In this document: positions 1 to 8,220 of the stretch, one piece after another
Layout of the letters: every line of letters starts with the position of its first letter
Position numbering within the stretch: position 1 is the first letter of the stretch
Assembly (NCBI RefSeq): GCF_001612725.1
Contig: NZ_BDAZ01000004.1
Span: 62,001 to 126,000, forward strand
From: Nocardia anaemiae NBRC 100462
GTDB taxonomy: Bacteria; Actinomycetota; Actinomycetes; Mycobacteriales; Mycobacteriaceae
DNA length: 64,000 nt
Reading direction: 5' to 3'
Translations under genes and position numbers: made by a program
Notes under the pieces: generated by a model
What the model was told of the DNA's origin: nothing
The model's database searches: none
Seen by the model: only the letters and a program-made list of their open reading frames with translations

Positions 1-170
1 CCGTTGACCTGGGCGATCTTCAGCCGCGCCGCCTCGAATTCGCGCAGACCGAGGGTCGAATGCGAATACACCGACAGCGAGAAGTTCGAGGCGGCCAGGC
101 CGATGCCGGGCACCATCTCGCCCCATACGTAACCGATCGGGTCCTTGCCCTCGGGGATGTCGATGATCAT
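1..170 (-). CDS. Carboxymuconolactone decarboxylase-like protein (N-terminal part only)
   Basis: The minus strand reads from an ATG at 170 off the left edge, giving about 56 residues beginning MIIDIPEGKDPIGYVWGEM and containing a helical stretch with REFEAARLKIAQVN. That segment resembles the N-terminus of carboxymuconolactone decarboxylase (CMD) or AhpD-like proteins, all-alpha proteins that often have a redox-active Cys pair further on. The catalytic part lies outside the window. The ATG overlaps the stop of the upstream reductase gene as ATGA, so the two are very likely one transcript and translationally coupled. The family assignment rests on a short segment. Confidence 0.6.
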   Translation of the reverse strand, partial: MIIDIPEGKDPIGYVWGEMVPGIGLAASNFSLSVYSHSTLGLREFEAARLKIAQVN

Positions 171-1246
171 GGATATTTCCTTCCGAGCTTGCCGACTGCG
201 GGACGCAGTGGGACATCGAGCGCGTCATAGAGTCCGGGTTCGGCGTCGACGAGCCAGTCGATGGCATTCACCAATCGGCCGACCGCGGTGGCATTGCCGC
301 CCGCGGAACGGTTTCCGTCCTCGTCGGCGGCCTCGATGGTGATTTCGATGCGCGGGTGGCCCTCGATGAGCACGCGGTGCGCGCCCTCGCCGTCCGGTGG
401 CGTCGGCCAGTCCGGCGCGCAGGCGGGATGGATCCGGGTGACGTGCTCGATGACGATGCGTGCCTCGCCCTCGACGATCCCTTGCACCTCGAATCGCAAC
501 GCGCCCTGTGTACCCGCCGCGAACTCACCCATCCGCTCGGTGCTCACCGTGGCGTCGAGCGCGCGCCGGTCCAGGGTTTCGCGGATCTCCTCGAGTTCGA
601 CGCCCAGCGCCCGCGCCATCAATCGAATCTGCCCGCCCCACACCATGGTCGGGACGCCAGACGCCACCATCGGCGGCAGGTAGTCCATCGGCTGGCCCAT
701 GCCGACCAGATAGCGCACCGAATCGGGCTGGTCGTAGGTGGTGTAGTCGAATATCTCCTGGCAGCGGATCACATCCACGCTGCTGCCGAGTCCGCTCATC
801 AGCAGCGGCAGCACATCATTGCCCCAGCCGGGATCGACACCGGAGACGAAAAGTGACCCGCCGCCCCGCGCCACGGCCGCAAGCACCGGATCGCGCATTT
901 CGGATGGCGCGCTGCGTGGATCGTAGAGCGCGTACAGCGCCGGGGTTACCACCACCGCGCCGGATTCGATGGCCCGGACGATGTCGGCGAGCGCGTCATC
1001 GGGACGGGTATCACCCGACGCCGCGTACACCACCGCGCGAGGTCCGGCGGCCAGGGCGACCTCGATATCGGCGGTCGCCGGGACGCCGAGGTCGTAGTCG
1101 AGCCCCGCGAGCCGACCCGCATCGCGGCCGACCTTATCCGGATTGTGGACGAGCACGCCCGTGAGTTTCAGCGCCGGGTGGGCGTCGACGGCGCGGATGG
1201 CCGCACGGCCGACATTGCCGGTGCCCCAGACGATCGTGGGGATCAT
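167..1246 (-). CDS. NAD(P)-dependent dihydrodipicolinate-reductase-like dehydrogenase
   Basis: A 359-residue soluble protein. It opens with a Rossmann nucleotide-binding motif, GTGNVGRAAIRAV, at about residues 8-20, followed by the VxYAASGD segment typical of the dihydrodipicolinate reductase-like and diaminopentanoate dehydrogenase-like superfamily. True DapB enzymes are about 250 residues; this longer form occurs in actinobacterial degradation loci beside CMD-family genes, which is the arrangement here (4-bp overlap with the downstream gene). A role as an oxidoreductase acting on a small carboxylate or amine substrate is inferred, and the substrate cannot be read from the sequence. It is probably not lysine biosynthesis, since no other dap gene is nearby. 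Confidence 0.75.
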   Translation of the reverse strand: MIPTIVWGTGNVGRAAIRAVDAHPALKLTGVLVHNPDKVGRDAGRLAGLDYDLGVPATADIEVALAAGPRAVVYAASGDTRPDDALADIVRAIESGAVVVTPALYALYDPRSAPSEMRDPVLAAVARGGGSLFVSGVDPGWGNDVLPLLMSGLGSSVDVIRCQEIFDYTTYDQPDSVRYLVGMGQPMDYLPPMVASGVPTMVWGGQIRLMARALGVELEEIRETLDRRALDATVSTERMGEFAAGTQGALRFEVQGIVEGEARIVIEHVTRIHPACAPDWPTPPDGEGAHRVLIEGHPRIEITIEAADEDGNRSAGGNATAVGRLVNAIDWLVDAEPGLYDALDVPLRPAVGKLGRKYP

Positions 1247-1323
1247 CGAGTGAGCGTAGCAAGCGCTTGGTTCGGGGACCGGGGTAATCGGAATTACGCA
1301 GTGGTGCTGGGGAATTCGCGCGA

Positions 1324-1767
1324 CTACTTTCCGGTGTTGTAGCGGACCAGATAGTCGGCGAAACGTCGGATATCGGCGTCATCCCATGCCGTCAAGCGCT
1401 CGGCGAACTCCTGATGGCGACGACGTTCGGCCGCCCCCGCGACCCGCCGACCCTCTCCCGTCGGCCGCAGAATGTGGTTGCGCCGGTTCTCCGGATCGAC
1501 CTCTCGAGTCAGGTAGCCCAAGCGCTCCAGTGCCCCCACCTGCCGACTGACCGTGGACTTGTCGAGTACGAAATGCTCCGCGAGATCGGTCGCCTGACAA
1601 CCGTCGCGCTCGATGACCAGATCCAGAATGCTCGACGCCACCAGCGACAACTCCGGATGCAGCTCCGAGGCGCGGCCACGGGCTCGCCGGGCGAAGGCGG
1701 TCAGCTCGCGCTGGATGATATGGATCGCCGCGCTCCGCGGTTCGCTGGTCATGGTTGCACTATACAT
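1324..1767 (-). CDS. MarR-family transcriptional regulator
   Basis: 147 residues with the MarR winged-helix core: helix-turn-helix around CQATDLAEHFVLDKSTVSRQ, followed by the LGYLTREVDPENRR wing. MarR dimers bind short palindromes and usually repress a divergent neighbour in a ligand-dependent way. The divergent gene is the membrane protein starting at 1827, and two inverted repeats lie in the 59 bases between them, so self- and neighbour-repression is likely. The ATG at 1767 sits three bases from the first palindrome. An internal ATG at 1752 (MTSEPRS) is an alternative start. Neither has an obvious ribosome binding site, so a leaderless transcript is possible. Confidence 0.88.
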   Translation of the reverse strand: MYSATMTSEPRSAAIHIIQRELTAFARRARGRASELHPELSLVASSILDLVIERDGCQATDLAEHFVLDKSTVSRQVGALERLGYLTREVDPENRRNHILRPTGEGRRVAGAAERRRHQEFAERLTAWDDADIRRFADYLVRYNTGK

Positions 1768-1769
1768 CA

Positions 1770-1784
1770 GTTGTATGATACAAC
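1770..1784. promoter_or_regulatory. Probable MarR operator
   Basis: GTTGTAT-G-ATACAAC, a perfect 7-1-7 palindrome in the intergenic region between the divergent marR-type gene and the membrane-protein gene. Its length, AT-richness and position fit a MarR binding site. It abuts the marR start, so occupancy would block that promoter or start. Confidence 0.7.
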
Positions 1785-1788
1785 AGTG

Positions 1789-1809
1789 ATAGTTGCATTT
1801 ACCAACTAT
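1789..1809. promoter_or_regulatory. Second inverted repeat, possible MarR half of a double operator
   Basis: ATAGTTG, seven bases, then CAACTAT: a perfect 7-7-7 inverted repeat five bases after the first palindrome. It shares the GTTG/CAAC core with the first site. It ends just before the AGGAG ribosome binding site (1811-1815) of the membrane-protein gene, so it may be the second binding site controlling that gene. Confidence 0.45.
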
Positions 1810-1826
1810 TAGGAGTTGACCCCCTC

Positions 1827-2864
1827 ATGCGTTCGCACCAGCTACGGCATGTCGCCGGACATCTGCTGACCCCACTGCTGATGTGTCTCGGTATGGCGCT
1901 CGCCTATCTGGGTGCGTTCCATCAACCCGAGCCGAATCACCTGAAGGTGGCGGTGGTCGGCACATCCGCGCAGGACATGGTGCTGGCACAGACGATGAAG
2001 GACAAGGCCGGTGACGCACTCGAGGTCCTCACGCTGCCCACCCGCGATGATGCCACCGCGCAGTTGCGCGACCGCACACTCTCCGGCGCGTACATTCCCG
2101 ACCCGCGACATCCCGAACTACTTGTGGCCAAGGCGAATTCCGATACCACCGCCATGGCGGTCGAATTGGTGTTCCGGCAGGTCGCCGGGACGCAGGGGAT
2201 GCCGATGACGCTCACTGATATCACCCGGACCGCCAGCGGCGACCCCACCGGACAGGGCCTGTTCTTCCTGCTGGTCGCCCTGAGCATCGGCTCCTACGGC
2301 AGCGTCGCCGCGATCGGTGCGGCGGGCGCTGGACTGTCGATGCGGGTGCGCGCGGTGATCGGCCTGGTGACCTCGCTGGTGGTCAGCGTTATCGGAATCG
2401 CGGTGGCCGCACCGGTCTTCCACATCGTCGACCACGACTACGCGGCGATCTGGGCCATGGGTTGGCTGTACTCGGCGGGCATCATCACCGTCGGCATCGG
2501 ACTGCATACATTCTTGAAGCGTTGGACCACGCTCGCACTCATGGTGCTGTTCGTCATGCTGAACTTCACCACCTCCGGCGGCATTTACCGGCCCGAACTG
2601 CAGAACGGTTTCTTCGGTTCGCTGCACGCCTTCTGGAACGGCGCGGGTTTCGTGGAGGGTGCGCGCAGCTTGCTGTACTTCGCCGGTGGTGCGGGATTCG
2701 CCGGTCGCATCGCGAGCCTGTTCGTGTGGCTGGCCGTCGGCGCGGTAGCGCTGATGGTCGCCGCGCGATATGAACGGCATAACTTCCCCGCCCCCGCCGC
2801 TGCGGTGCGCGTGCAGCGACCGGTAGCGGCCGAAGAGGAAATCGAAGAGGCGGTCGGCGTCTGA
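1827..2864 (+). CDS. Multi-spanning membrane protein, ABC-2 / DUF3533-like permease
   Basis: 345 residues. One N-terminal membrane segment (about 10-30) is followed by a roughly 110-residue extracytoplasmic domain and then five or so hydrophobic helices from about residue 145 to 310. The layout (helix, outside domain, helix bundle) is that of YhgE/Pip or DUF3533 ABC-2-type permeases linked to export or membrane stress. No ABC ATPase is adjacent. AGGAG lies 11 bases before the ATG. Since the MarR gene is divergent and shares operators, an inducible efflux or membrane-protection role is inferred. The exact family is uncertain. Confidence 0.6.
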   Translation: MRSHQLRHVAGHLLTPLLMCLGMALAYLGAFHQPEPNHLKVAVVGTSAQDMVLAQTMKDKAGDALEVLTLPTRDDATAQLRDRTLSGAYIPDPRHPELLVAKANSDTTAMAVELVFRQVAGTQGMPMTLTDITRTASGDPTGQGLFFLLVALSIGSYGSVAAIGAAGAGLSMRVRAVIGLVTSLVVSVIGIAVAAPVFHIVDHDYAAIWAMGWLYSAGIITVGIGLHTFLKRWTTLALMVLFVMLNFTTSGGIYRPELQNGFFGSLHAFWNGAGFVEGARSLLYFAGGAGFAGRIASLFVWLAVGAVALMVAARYERHNFPAPAAAVRVQRPVAAEEEIEEAVGV

Positions 2865-3263
2865 CGCCGTTTCGCGGTCACGTCGCATCGCGGGCCGGGA
2901 CCGGGTACGATGATCACATCGCCGCTCTGGCACTCGAATTCCGCAGAACCTGATTTATATGTAACCGCGAGTTACATATAAATGCGTGCCGTCGTCAAAT
3001 CGGGCACGGTCTGCAATATCGCATGGCGCGCAACGTCACCCGAGTTGATGGAAGCGCATATCAGGGTGCAAGATCATGAATGTGTCGCGTGGCGGCGCCG
3101 GGTGGACGGCGATCGGCATGGAGGCACCGTGATCGAGGAGTCCGCCGTGCGTCCACCTTCGCGCTCGCACTGAGGTCGAGCGGGGCATTGATGCCCCACT
3201 GCATTCCAGCACCCTGCGCGGAGCCGCACGGCTCGCGCGTCTTCCTCGAGCGAGAGACGATTT
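2865..3263. other. Gene-free stretch with an AT-rich palindrome
   Basis: About 400 bases between the membrane protein and the hemerythrin gene. No convincing gene is seen; a 63-codon frame beginning at 2982 has no family features. The only clear structure is the long inverted repeat at 2953-2983, listed separately. Confidence 0.6.
2953..2983. repeat. 31-bp perfect inverted repeat, AT-rich
   Basis: ATTTATATGTAAC, then CGCGA, then GTTACATATAAAT: 13-bp perfect arms with a 5-base centre. It is strongly AT-rich in very GC-rich surroundings. The size and shape fit a dimeric repressor operator (TetR/GntR type) better than a terminator, because there is no T-tract. No regulator gene is adjacent. The next gene downstream on the plus strand is the hemerythrin-like gene. 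Confidence 0.8.
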
Positions 3264-3785
3264 ATGGCATCAACCGAGCACGACGCAAACCGAGCGCGTG
3301 CCCTCGGACAGGAACTGGTGGCGGTACACGACTGGCTGCGAACCGAACTCAGCAGAATCCGCGCGGATGTCACCGCCTATGCAACCGGTTCCGAGCCGCG
3401 GCCGATGCGACTTCGCGCGCACTGCACCGCATTCTGCGCCGCGCTGACCAGGCATCACACCGGCGAGGACACCGTGGGGTTCCCGGCACTAGCCGACCAG
3501 TTCCCCGAATTGGCACCGGTTTTGGCCGAACTGCGCACCGACCACCAACTGGTCGCGGATATCCTGCGCAGACTGACCGAACTGCTCGACTCGATCAGGC
3601 CGGACAATGCCGATACCGTACGGCGCGAACTCGACGGACTGGCCGCCGTCCTGGAATCGCACTTCCGCTGGGAGGAACGCAGGCTCGTGCAGGCTTTCGA
3701 CGGACTCGAAATGGGTACCAGGACGGGCGAGGAACTTCTCGGCGTCACGTTCGCGCTGGATCGCATGCGCTCGGCGCGGGACTGA
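3264..3785 (+). CDS. Hemerythrin-like (HHE) domain protein
   Basis: 173 residues forming a predicted four-helix bundle with the metal-ligand pattern of the HHE family: an early His (AVHDWL), HHTGED in the second helix, a DHQ in the third helix, and HFRWEERR near residue 150. These supply the His and acidic ligands of a non-haem di-iron site that binds O2, NO or peroxide, or senses iron or redox state. Hemerythrin-like proteins in Nocardia and Mycobacterium are cytosolic and stress-related. GAGAG precedes the ATG. It is followed in the same direction by the Sel1 and kinase genes, but with gaps of about 90 bases or more. Confidence 0.82.
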   Translation: MASTEHDANRARALGQELVAVHDWLRTELSRIRADVTAYATGSEPRPMRLRAHCTAFCAALTRHHTGEDTVGFPALADQFPELAPVLAELRTDHQLVADILRRLTELLDSIRPDNADTVRRELDGLAAVLESHFRWEERRLVQAFDGLEMGTRTGEELLGVTFALDRMRSARD

Positions 3786-3876
3786 GACAGCCACTAGATC
3801 AGAGGCGGGTACGGTATTACCGGCCGGGCCGCGTAGACAGGGGCGAGGAAGCATCGGTGAAAGGTCGGGGCGCGAT

Positions 3877-5247
3877 ATGAATCAGCCGTATTCGCACTGG
3901 TATGCCCAGAATTCGCCGGAAAACCTACCGCTGGCCGCCCGGTATCAATCCGCCGACCCGATCACCTGGAACGGCAGCCTGATCTACCCGATGTACACCG
4001 AACAGGTTGGGCCCGCGCCGATCCTGGTCACCATGAAGTTGCTGTCCGCGGCACCGCCCGCGGGTCTGCGCGGACACGGAATCGGGTTGTCGGTGGTCGA
4101 CGGGCATATCGGCATCGACGGCAGACGTCTGGCCGGAGTCGATGTGTGGAGCGATGCCCTCGCCACCGGCGTCACCTTCGAGGTGGTCCCGACCGAACCG
4201 AGTGCCCTGTTCTCGCTGACACCGGTCTGGGTCGACGGATTCGGCGCACAGAAATCCTGGTCGGGCAACTACGGCATCCTCATCGAACAGCCACCGAGCG
4301 GGCGGATCGTCCTGTGGTGCAGCGTCGGCGAGGGCCCGCCCAATTTCGCCAACCTGGTGATCGAGGTGGACACCGCGAGTTCGCCCGCCGCCTCCGTCGC
4401 GGCCCCGGCGGCCGCCGCCCCCGAGCCAGCGCCACAACCGTCGCAGCCCGCGGAACCGCGCCAGGAAAGATCGGGGCAGCCGACGCCACCGACACAGCCG
4501 CAGCGAACCGTGCCCGTTGCCCAGGAGCCGTCTGGACTTCCTGAGCCGCAGCCGACACCGGCGCAGCGGACCGTGCCGGTTGCGCCAGACCAGACTCGCC
4601 TCCCCGAGCCGCCACCGACACTGCCACATCGAGCCATGCCCGTCGCGCAAGAGCAGACTCGCCTCCCCGAGTCGCCACCGACACCGCCGGACCTCGAATT
4701 GGTTCGGTTTCCGGAACCACTGGAAACGGCATTCGCCCGTCCCGAACTTCCGGCGGCCGAGCAGACCACGCCGTTGCAAGCCGCGCGCAGCCGGTTGGCG
4801 GAGCCGTCGGTTGCCGCGCAGGTGCCGGAGCGGGCAGCGGAATCCGACCATATCCCGCTTCCGGAACCGCCGAAGTCCGAGCAGCCGAAGTCGCAGCAGC
4901 GGAACAAGGACGGCGACCGCGGCTATCGCGCCGCCCTCTACGATCTCGGCGTCGCTATGTTCGGCCGCGGCGAGGAGGAACAGGCGTGCGGTCTATGGGC
5001 ACAGGCCGCCGAGGCCGGGCATGCCGGGGCGGCCTATGACCTCGGTGTCGTCCTGTTCAATCGTGGCGAACTCGGCGATGCCGAGCGCTGGTGGCGTACC
5101 GCGGCCGAACGCCGCGAATCACGCGCCATGACCGGACTCGCCGAGCTTCTCGAACGTCAGGGCAACCACGCCGAAGCCCAGATGTGGCGCGCCTGCGCGG
5201 CGGAGGAGAAGACCGACGAACACAATCAATCGGTAACTTCCGGCTGA
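3877..5247 (+). CDS. Sel1/TPR-repeat protein with unknown N-terminal domain and proline-rich linker
   Basis: The start is set at ATG 3877 (MNQPYSHWY); the longer frame back to 3607 overlaps the hemerythrin gene. 456 residues. About 1-165 is a globular domain of unknown family; about 165-345 is a Pro/Glu/Gln-rich linker containing three 21-residue repeats; about 350-445 has Sel1/TPR-type helical repeats (YDLGVAMFGRGEEEQACGLW, then YDLGVVLFNRGELGDAERWW). Sel1 repeats mediate protein contacts. It lies just upstream of a membrane-tailed Ser/Thr kinase, so a scaffold or substrate role is a reasonable inference, not shown. Confidence 0.7.
   Translation: MNQPYSHWYAQNSPENLPLAARYQSADPITWNGSLIYPMYTEQVGPAPILVTMKLLSAAPPAGLRGHGIGLSVVDGHIGIDGRRLAGVDVWSDALATGVTFEVVPTEPSALFSLTPVWVDGFGAQKSWSGNYGILIEQPPSGRIVLWCSVGEGPPNFANLVIEVDTASSPAASVAAPAAAAPEPAPQPSQPAEPRQERSGQPTPPTQPQRTVPVAQEPSGLPEPQPTPAQRTVPVAPDQTRLPEPPPTLPHRAMPVAQEQTRLPESPPTPPDLELVRFPEPLETAFARPELPAAEQTTPLQAARSRLAEPSVAAQVPERAAESDHIPLPEPPKSEQPKSQQRNKDGDRGYRAALYDLGVAMFGRGEEEQACGLWAQAAEAGHAGAAYDLGVVLFNRGELGDAERWWRTAAERRESRAMTGLAELLERQGNHAEAQMWRACAAEEKTDEHNQSVTSG
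4501..4689 (+). repeat. Three 63-bp tandem repeats inside the proline-rich linker
   Basis: Units start at 4501, 4564 and 4627 and each encodes 21 residues of the form QRTVPVAxxxxxLPExxPTxx. They are in frame and diverged, so copy-number change would lengthen or shorten the linker without a frameshift. Confidence 0.75.
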
Positions 5248-5571
5248 GTATCAGCGGATCGGTGTGAGGTGTTGATCCCTGATGGCCATCAGCGCGTAAC
5301 AGAGCAGGTCGAGTCCATCCCAAAGCAGCGGGATTGTCGGCGCGCGGATCGTCGCCGCCAGACGAAATTTCCGGTCTCGGCGGCTGCCTGGCTGCCACGC
5401 TGCGCCGGGCCTATCCGGCCCACCTGATTCGAGCGGCCTGCGTCGTGGCCGGAATCGCCCTCGACGAGCCGGTCGGCCTCGTCTCCCCCGACCGCTGGCT
5501 CACCCTCCAGCTAGCAAATCAGTTGAACAACTCGGCCGCCATCGGGGTATCGGCGGAGCTACGATGCGCAG
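5248..5571. other. Gap with a possible gene relic (5334-5571)
   Basis: Between the Sel1 gene and the kinase gene. An open plus-strand frame from 5334 reads on past the kinase start to 5696. Its first part (LRRAYPAHLIRAACVVAGIA onward) has GC-rich third positions and looks protein-like, but it has no recognised family and collides with the kinase gene. It may be the stump of a deleted gene or chance. Confidence 0.2.
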
Positions 5572-7845
5572 ATGGCGCACCCCGCTCCGCCGGTTCTGGG
5601 GGCGACGGTCGCTCCGGACCGCTCGCCAGGTGGTTCACGCGGCACTGGGGTCGCCGAGGTCGTCGAACGATTCGCCGAAGCCTGGCGGGCCGCTGACACT
5701 CCCCCGGATCTGCCCGCGTTTCTGCCGGACTCCCCCGCTATCCGCCGGGTGTCGCTGATCGAGCTGATCAAGGTCGACCTGGCGAACCGGTGGATGCGCG
5801 GCACCGAGCCGAAGCGTCTCGCCGAATACGTCGACGAGCTGCCGGAATTGCGTACCTGGCCGCTGCCGCCGGATCTCATCTACGAGGAGTTCCACGTCCT
5901 CAGGCGCGCGGGCGCCTCGGTGGATGTCGAGGAATACACCGCGGCCTATCCCGAACAGGCCGAGCAACTCTCGCAGATGCTGGCCACCGACGACTACCGC
6001 AGCACTCTCCTGGCCGTCTACGCCGACCCGGCGAATCTCGACGAGATCGACGTCGGCCAGAAGATCGATGACTTCGACCTGATGACCGGGCTGGGGCGCG
6101 GCGCGTTCGCGCGGGTGTTCCTGGCCAGGCAGCGCTCCATGCAGCGACTGGTCGCGGTGAAGATTTCCCAGGACAAGGGCGCGGAACCACAGACGCTGGC
6201 CCAACTCGATCACGACTACATCGTGCGGGTCTTCGACCAGCGCGTCTTGGCGAGCCGTCGCCTGCGACTGCTGTATATGCAGTACGTGCCGGGCGGCACG
6301 CTGTTCACCGTACTCGAGCGGGTGCGCCGTACACCCGCGGCTGAACGCTGCGGCGCGCTGCTGCTCGATGTCATAGATTCCGTCCTCGCCGACAAAGGCG
6401 AGATCCGCCCCAGCGAATCGCCCGTGCGCGCCGAACTGGCCGAATTGTCCTGGCCGGAGACCATTGCCTGGCTCGGCCGCAGGCTGGCCCAGGCCCTGGA
6501 CTACGCCGGACGCTGCGGGGTGCTGCACCGCGATATCAAACCGGCCAACGTGCTGCTGACCGCCGAGGGCATCCCCAAACTCGCTGATTTCAATATCAGC
6601 TTCAGCGGCAACGTCTCCGGTGACAGCCCGGTCGCCTACTTCGGCGGCTCGCTGGCCTATATGTCACCGGAGCAACTGGCCGCCGTGCACCCCGACATGT
6701 CGACGACGGCCGCCGACCTCGACACCCGCAGCGACCTCTACGCCTTGGCCGTCATGCTGTGGGAATTGCTCACCGGCCGTAAGCCTTTCGATGACGATGC
6801 GGTGACCGGCGGCGATCGCACCGCACTCGACGGCATGTTGAACCGCCGCTGTGGCAGTCCGCAATCGCTGCCGTATCAGGACCTTCCGGCCGATTGCCCG
6901 GCCGCGCTGCGCCGCGCACTGGTCCGCGCGCTCGACCCGGATCCGGATAAACGGTGGGCAAGCGGTGCGGATATGGCCCAGCAATTCGATGTCTGCCTGG
7001 ACGCCCGCGCCCGTGACCTGGTCGACCCGCCGCCGCACAGTTGGCGACTGCGGGCCCGAGTACTCATGCACCCGATCATGGCGCTGGCCATCGGCGGCCC
7101 GAATGCGCTGGCAATCCTGTACAGCTACAACCACAATCGCACGCTCATCATCGCCAAACTGGACGAGCAGGCGCAGCACCGATTCGACCAGTTCGCCGTA
7201 ACCACTTACGGCATCTGCTTTCTGATCGGGGTCATCGTCACCAATGTGCTGGTGGTCGATCTGTGGTCCATCTCGCGCGGACTACGCAAGGGCAAGTCCT
7301 ACGATGCGCCCACGCTGGCACTCGCCCGCAGCGACGCGCTGCAACTCGGTCGCCGAAATGTGTTGACCTGCTTCGCCTTATGGGTGTTGGCGGGGGTCGT
7401 AGTCCCGGTTTCGGTGCAGGTCTCCGGCAATCACCTCACCGCCGAGGCCTATGTGCACTTCTTCATCACCCAGATAGTGTGCGGCGCGATCGCCATGGCC
7501 TACCCATATTTCCTGGTCAGCTTCTATGCGGTGCGCAGCATCTACCCGATGTTCCTGCCGCACGGTGGACTCGGCGCCGCCGACGGCGCCCAACTGCGCC
7601 AACTCGACCGCCGCAGCACCTACTTCCTCGCCATCGCCGCCGCCGTACCGCTGCTCGGCGTCGCGGGTGCGACCTTCATTCCCGCCGAGGATATTCCGGC
7701 GGTCATCGTGCCGTTGCGCGTGCTGTGCGTCGGCAGCGCGCTGGCCTTCATCGCCATCTACTGGTTGTTCCGGATGCTCGAACAAGACCTCGCCGCCCTG
7801 GAACGCATCGCGTCTCGGCTTGTGCGCAAACCCCCCCACAGGTAA
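5572..7845 (+). CDS. Ser/Thr protein kinase with N-terminal helical domain and polytopic membrane tail
   Basis: 757 residues. About 25-160 is a conserved N-terminal region (core SLIELIKVDLANRW) of unknown family. The kinase domain spans about 168-490: glycine loop GLGRGAFARV (173-182), Lys197 in AVKIS, HRDIKPAN (319-326), DFN at 339-341 in place of DFG, and SPEQ in the activation segment. From about 505 to 750 there are roughly six hydrophobic helices, so the kinase is anchored by a multi-helix C-terminal bundle rather than the usual single helix plus sensor. GGAG lies 14 bases before the ATG. A near-identical, colinear paralogue occupies 30293-32545. The Gly-to-Asn change in DFG is unusual, but the catalytic Lys and Asp are intact, so activity is expected. 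Confidence 0.85.
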   Translation: MAHPAPPVLGATVAPDRSPGGSRGTGVAEVVERFAEAWRAADTPPDLPAFLPDSPAIRRVSLIELIKVDLANRWMRGTEPKRLAEYVDELPELRTWPLPPDLIYEEFHVLRRAGASVDVEEYTAAYPEQAEQLSQMLATDDYRSTLLAVYADPANLDEIDVGQKIDDFDLMTGLGRGAFARVFLARQRSMQRLVAVKISQDKGAEPQTLAQLDHDYIVRVFDQRVLASRRLRLLYMQYVPGGTLFTVLERVRRTPAAERCGALLLDVIDSVLADKGEIRPSESPVRAELAELSWPETIAWLGRRLAQALDYAGRCGVLHRDIKPANVLLTAEGIPKLADFNISFSGNVSGDSPVAYFGGSLAYMSPEQLAAVHPDMSTTAADLDTRSDLYALAVMLWELLTGRKPFDDDAVTGGDRTALDGMLNRRCGSPQSLPYQDLPADCPAALRRALVRALDPDPDKRWASGADMAQQFDVCLDARARDLVDPPPHSWRLRARVLMHPIMALAIGGPNALAILYSYNHNRTLIIAKLDEQAQHRFDQFAVTTYGICFLIGVIVTNVLVVDLWSISRGLRKGKSYDAPTLALARSDALQLGRRNVLTCFALWVLAGVVVPVSVQVSGNHLTAEAYVHFFITQIVCGAIAMAYPYFLVSFYAVRSIYPMFLPHGGLGAADGAQLRQLDRRSTYFLAIAAAVPLLGVAGATFIPAEDIPAVIVPLRVLCVGSALAFIAIYWLFRMLEQDLAALERIASRLVRKPPHR

Positions 7846-7998
7846 CAGTTAGGCCAAGAGCCCGACGCTTGCCGGAAGATTGCCAGACGGCGCGATACCG
7901 GCCAACCCGGTCCGGGGGGCCATGCCGCACTGCACAATGTGTTCTAGAGGTGCTTCGTGCACTGTCATTGCGCGAGAACTGGGGAACCGGGAGCGAAT

Positions 7999-8220
7999 AT
8001 GACCGCCAGAGCAGATCTCGAACAGGAACTGGGCGGCCCCGTCGCGGCCCTCGATCAACTCTCCGAGGCCGAGTCGGCGGAATTGCTGAGCATGTTCCGT
8101 GACGCGCGCAGAGCTGAGACGGCCGGACTCGCCGAGGCCGTGGACGGATTGGTCGGTGCGCTGCCCTGGCCGTTGAGCACCGCGGCGAAGAAGGTCATGT
8201 TCGGGAATCGGCTCGGATGA
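7999..8220 (+). CDS. Small protein of unknown function, 73 residues
   Basis: The start is chosen at ATG 7999 because GGGAG lies six bases upstream; the frame could also begin at 7957. The product is acidic and helical, with LDQLSEAESAELLSMFRDAR and a C-terminal ALPWPLSTAAKKVMFGNRLG. It has no signal peptide or membrane helix, and the family is not recognised. Its TGA overlaps the ATG of the next gene (ATGA at 8217), so the two are translationally coupled and their products probably act together. Confidence 0.6.
   Translation: MTARADLEQELGGPVAALDQLSEAESAELLSMFRDARRAETAGLAEAVDGLVGALPWPLSTAAKKVMFGNRLG

Noticed and set aside
2118..2933. Long minus-strand frame (271 codons) opposite the membrane protein
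   Set aside because: Arg/Asp/His-rich shadow of the real plus-strand gene, with no start signals or family features; typical of high-GC antisense frames.
2982..3173. 63-codon frame beginning inside the long palindrome
   Set aside because: No ribosome binding site, no family features, and the start lies in the repeat arm.
3607..3876. N-terminal extension of the Sel1 protein overlapping the hemerythrin gene
   Set aside because: The extension has no domain, overlaps a real gene, and the internal ATG 3877 gives a natural start.
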